This document shows, piece by piece, positions 60,380-64,000 of a stretch of DNA of 64,000 nucleotides (position 1 is its first letter; each line of letters opens with the position of its first letter). The DNA is from Anseranas semipalmata (Eukaryota; Chordata; Aves; Anseriformes; Anseranatidae). Location: positions 1-64,000 of the forward strand of contig VXAA01000159.1 in NCBI GenBank assembly GCA_013399115.1, read 5' to 3'. A program made the position numbers and the translations under genes. The notes beneath the pieces were generated by a model. It saw only the letters and a program-made list of their open reading frames with translations, did no database searches and was not told the DNA's origin.

Positions 60380-62375
60380 AGGAGCTAAGAGAAATGCCAA
60401 GTAGAAGTTTTTCTACAAGAACAGTGGCTTTTATGAGTAGATAAAGCCATAAAAACTGCATTACAGAAATATCAATTAGCCCCAGTTATAATTTAAATAC
60501 AGTCAGGGAAACTTTACGTTTTTACATAATATAAATAATGTATATGTGCAGTATATACCAATATATACTTTCCATTGTGGTATAGATTTAACTGATGTTT
60601 TAAGGCATAAGTCTGATACCACCTAGTGCTCGTTGTTTAAAGAGAAGATCAGCCACAGATAATAAAGACCCCATCTAGTAAGACCAACTATATAGAGTTG
60701 TCTGTGCTTATGCTTCACTGCCTTCTTCAGGAACACAAAGATCTTTGTGCAGGCACAAACATTTGAGCGGTACAAAAAGACAAGTATCTTTGCCACAATT
60801 TTACACTGAGGCATGCTACACCCACCTAGAATCCAGAAATCATCATTTATTCTTGAGTGCTTAAGTGCTTTTGCAATATTACTTTAAAGTTTGTACATAT
60901 ATGGCATAATAATCAAGTTAAATGGTTTTCTTTTTAATTATTTTCTTGTCAACATTACTGTGACTTTTGAATCTATGTGAAAACAAACCACATGATGCTA
61001 GGGTGTAATCGTGGATTTAGTAAAGATGAAAAAAGAACACACATCATAAAGCTGTTTTGCCCTGGTTTGCCTTAAGAAAAAGACTTATGTGTTCATGCTG
61101 CCTGTCAGTCACCCACAGTAAATTCTCACCAGTCTTCATCAACTATGGAAAAAAAACACATTTCAAAGATAATTCCTCCTTCCGCTCCTTGCTCCACCCT
61201 ATAAATGTATTTTGAAGAGAGAAATTCAATTTTGTTGTTAATAAAAATTGTGACAACTCTGCAATAATCCATTTCTTCTGGTAGCAGCAAGTTACGCAGT
61301 CACCTGGGCTGCGTATCCATACAGGAGAGAAAATTAGCATGAACCAACAAACGTTCTGTCTTTTAGTAAGGATGTCACACTAAGTGTGGTGGGGTTAATG
61401 AGGGGAATTTTAGAGACAAGGAAACACAAATCTCTACGACACCAAGGATCACTATTTTGACTGCTTATGGAACACTCACATTTGAGCAAGTTGTTTTGCT
61501 GGAGCCAAAACAGTTTTCGGAAACATCCCAGAGGCATTTATTTTGACACAATTTTTAGTGGAAAGGTTTTGATTGAGAATGAACACTCAGGGAAAGAAAG
61601 GCTTGCACCAAAAATTTGACCTTTTCAACATGAAACAGATATTTTGACACACTTCCATTTTGCAGTAGCATTTACAAGGCTTTGTTTTCAATCCAAAGCA
61701 GAATAAAAACAAATCTGGAACTTGAAAACTGTCAGGAAACTAAATCATTATTTTCTAGCAAGCTCTACTTATTGCCTTTACTTAGAATAACTTATTTAAT
61801 TCAGTGCTGACTTCGGCATCCATAACTTACCATCATCCAAAATGCATTGTTATTAACTCTTTATTATTGTGTTATTGTATTATGTTATCATGTCAAAATG
61901 CACAGGAGTTCTCCATTGAAAAGCTCAGGGTTTGAAAATATCACCTGGAGCATGTCAGTGAACAGTTAGTTCTGATAAAATGAAAAAGACATTACAAATG
62001 GTTTCTGTAGAATATTTAAAAGTGCACTTGAATAACAACAACAACAAAACCCTCTCTTACAATCACTTTTATATACACATATATGTGTTTCTCATACAGA
62101 TTTGTTTCCTTCTTTTTGTAATAGTTTCACACCTTATCATCAAGTTACTGGGTAGTTATTACAAAAGATGTGAAACATGAACCTCAATCTGGACTTGCAA
62201 TATGGGGATGGGTGGATGGATTAAGTGAAACTTTAAATATTTTTTAAAGCTATTCTATTATTTTTTATTTATCATTTATTTTAAGATATTTTATTATTTT
62301 TAATGGACTTTTTTTTTCTTTTCTTCTTCTTTTTTTTTTTTTTTTTTGTTNTTTCTTCTTCTTTTGTTGTTGTTG

Positions 62376-62407
<32 letters not shown>

Positions 62408-63154
62408 GGTTTTTTTGTTTGTTTTCATCTTGGGGATATCAAGAGTCTCCAATCCATATTGGGGACACAATCTCTTAGATGTTGCTGAAACAAAAAATGA
62501 ATGGCTATAAAATATGGAGTGATAGTTCTGGAAAATGAAGTCTAGAGAGCTGGCACAGGTGATCTCTCTGTGTGCTTAGTATTGAGCCTGACTGAAAGGA
62601 AGGATGCATTCCTTTATACAGACTTTGGGTCTATATAAAATGTTTCTGTATTTTTCTTTGTACAAAGTTTAGTTCACCAAACCTTTATTGTCAAGGTGCA
62701 TCAAAGATTGAGTGCACCATAGGTGCAGAGACACTTCACCCACATCTACGTGAGGAGGATATCCTGACAGATCCTGAAGATCTGGGCAATGCAAAGACCC
62801 AGAGCAAATGCCATGAATCTACTAAAACCCAACAGCAGCAGCCACCTTTGCAGGCCTTCAGCTCTGTGGGTGAAGGGCTATGGAAGAAATACAGCTCTAC
62901 TGCTTCTAGAATCCATCTGGTAAATTTGGGGCTGGTGCGATGCAGACCAGTTCAAAGCTTTTTGCTTTCATAAGCGTTTTCCTTGCTTACCTCAAATGCC
63001 TGTTTGTAGGGAACTAAACCCTCAGACAGGACCTATCTGAACTTTCTTTGGCTGCATGAGTTAAATATTTCTCAGCTTTTCTTGCTTACAAGACCATTGG
63101 CATTTGCAGAATGGTCCAACTCAATAAATATCAGTGTTGTGAAGGCAGAGCTCC
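60380..63154. other. AT-rich non-coding DNA, no gene seen
   Basis: Unique-looking sequence with a TTG/GGT microsatellite at 62363-62410 and a T-rich tract from 62309. Open frames are short. No exon or repeat family recognised. Confidence 0.55.
62309..62410. repeat. T-rich tract followed by (TTG)n and (GGT)n
   Basis: Polypyrimidine run with one undetermined base (62351), then about ten TTG units (62363-62392) that change into six GGT units (62393-62410). The frame through it reads F, V and G runs and is not a gene. Confidence 0.85.
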
Positions 63155-63335
63155 TTATGCTGCTTCAGTAGCTCAATGGTAGAGCTACTCAGCATGAATG
63201 TGGGAGACATGGATTCAGTTTGCTTCTCTGAGGTGAAACCATATTTTCCCCTTTACAGATCACATCATTTAGCAAGCATATGCCAGGGGATGCTAAAATG
63301 GGTATTATTTCCTGCTTTCTACCAAAACCGTTACC
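63155..63335 (+). mobile_element. tRNA-headed MIR/CORE-like SINE relic
   Basis: A perfect A box, TAGCTCAATGG at 63169-63179, sits in a D-arm fold gctc-aatggta-gagc (63171-63185). About 42 bases on is ggattcagttt (63211), a weakened B box. Downstream, gctaaaatgggtattatttcctgc (63292-63315) resembles the MIR tail 'tgtaaaatggggataataatacc'. Head, middle and tail in the right order suggest a nearly full-length old SINE. A free tRNA pseudogene is the alternative; the anticodon arm does not fold well. Confidence 0.5.
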
Positions 63336-64000
63336 TATTATGTGTCGTAACTAAATGTTCTCTGGGTATAGAAAAGGACATAGAGGTTGTATTCCCCCAA
63401 CACCCCACCTTCTGATTATTTTGTTAGTAAATGAGAGTAACAGTAGCAAATCAGCACCAAATAATTAAAATATGAAAAATATTCCATGGAATAAGATCTT
63501 GTCTTAGAAAGAGTTTATTTTCTGGTCAGCAATTGAACAATAGTTTAGTGGTTTTGAATTCTGCAACACTAACATTCTTTCTCAAAAGCAAATGAATGCA
63601 CTTCCCGTTGTAAACATGCCCAAATTTTAAGGCATCCAAAGCATGTGGAAGTCAGTGGCACTTTTGTTTCAGTCACTTCTGAAAAGAAATACTGCAAAAG
63701 ACATAGAAGCAATAATTAACACAGAAAAGTAAGTAAAACCAATCTGACACTTCTTACTTAATATGTTTCAAAAACATACAAGAAAAGAAACTTTAAAAGG
63801 CTTTAAGCTTCAGAAATGAGGAATCTTGGAAAAATTTAGTGACCCAAACAGTTGCACTGAAAGTATTTTAAAGCTAGAAAATTCTTTACTTAGTAGTTGT
63901 AAAATTATTCCTTACTGCATTTTTTTTTTTTTTCTAAGAAAACATTTTGACATGCCAGAAAATACTGAATGCTTTTTGGAATTGTCAGACAGCAATCTTG
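63336..64000. other. AT-rich non-coding DNA, no gene seen
   Basis: Poly-T near 63921; nothing recognisable. Confidence 0.55.

Noticed and set aside
63155..63230. Functional tRNA gene
   Set aside because: The A box and D arm are good but the anticodon and T arms do not fold and the B box is degraded; a SINE relic is more likely.
1..64000. CRISPR array, operon, prophage or other prokaryotic system
   Set aside because: No spaced identical repeats, no ribosome-binding sites with adjacent genes, and all recognisable elements are avian retrotransposons.

Overview
This is eukaryotic, vertebrate DNA, almost certainly from a bird. The sequence is AT-rich and gene-poor. It carries about a dozen fragments of the CR1 non-LTR retrotransposon, recognisable by the 3' tail of short units of the type ATTCTATGA and by decayed CR1 reverse-transcriptase reading frames. 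It also carries LTR sequences of avian ERV type. I find no tRNA, rRNA or bacterial-type gene, no CRISPR array, and no host protein-coding exon that I can support. The best reading is an intergenic or long-intron segment. The species cannot be fixed from this window.

Layout. 1-7033: AT-rich single-copy DNA with microsatellites. 7034-8112: CR1 on the minus strand. 9795-12623: a three-layer nest. A plus-strand CR1 is split by an LTR of about 1.1 kb (10322-12011, perfect 5-bp target duplication gtacc), and that LTR is itself split by a second LTR of about 0.6 kb (10951-11541). 12624-20143: unique DNA with a small N gap. 20144-21130 and 22835-23400: minus-strand CR1s. 23600-25632: the longest CR1, plus strand. 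27487-27547: a possible old DNA-transposon relic. 27640-29267: a minus-strand ERV fragment with a 712-bp LTR, a plausible primer-binding site and a leader with degenerate repeats. 29500-30046: a CR1 piece without its 3' end. 30047-50131: about 20 kb nearly free of young repeats, with one MIR/CORE-SINE-like tail near 39.8 kb. 50132-50592 and 53062-53166: CR1 pieces. 55134-58398: a CR1 cluster that includes a CR1 inserted into another CR1 (6-bp duplication atattt) and a 511-N assembly gap. 59776-60379: a solo LTR of the same family as the inner LTR of the nest. Two tRNA-headed SINE relics lie near 59.26 and 63.17 kb.

How it works together: there is no functional gene system to reconstruct. All recognisable coding sequence is decayed reverse transcriptase of CR1; the nested CR1 at 56829-57743 keeps the cleanest stretch. 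The value of the window is its insertion history, which can be ordered from junctions and target duplications. A few unexplained items deserve a check: a 25-bp-stem hairpin at 54062-54135, a GC-rich block at 55.8-56.25 kb, an open frame in the ERV leader region, and old SINE/MITE relics. I did not find a convincing new biological system.
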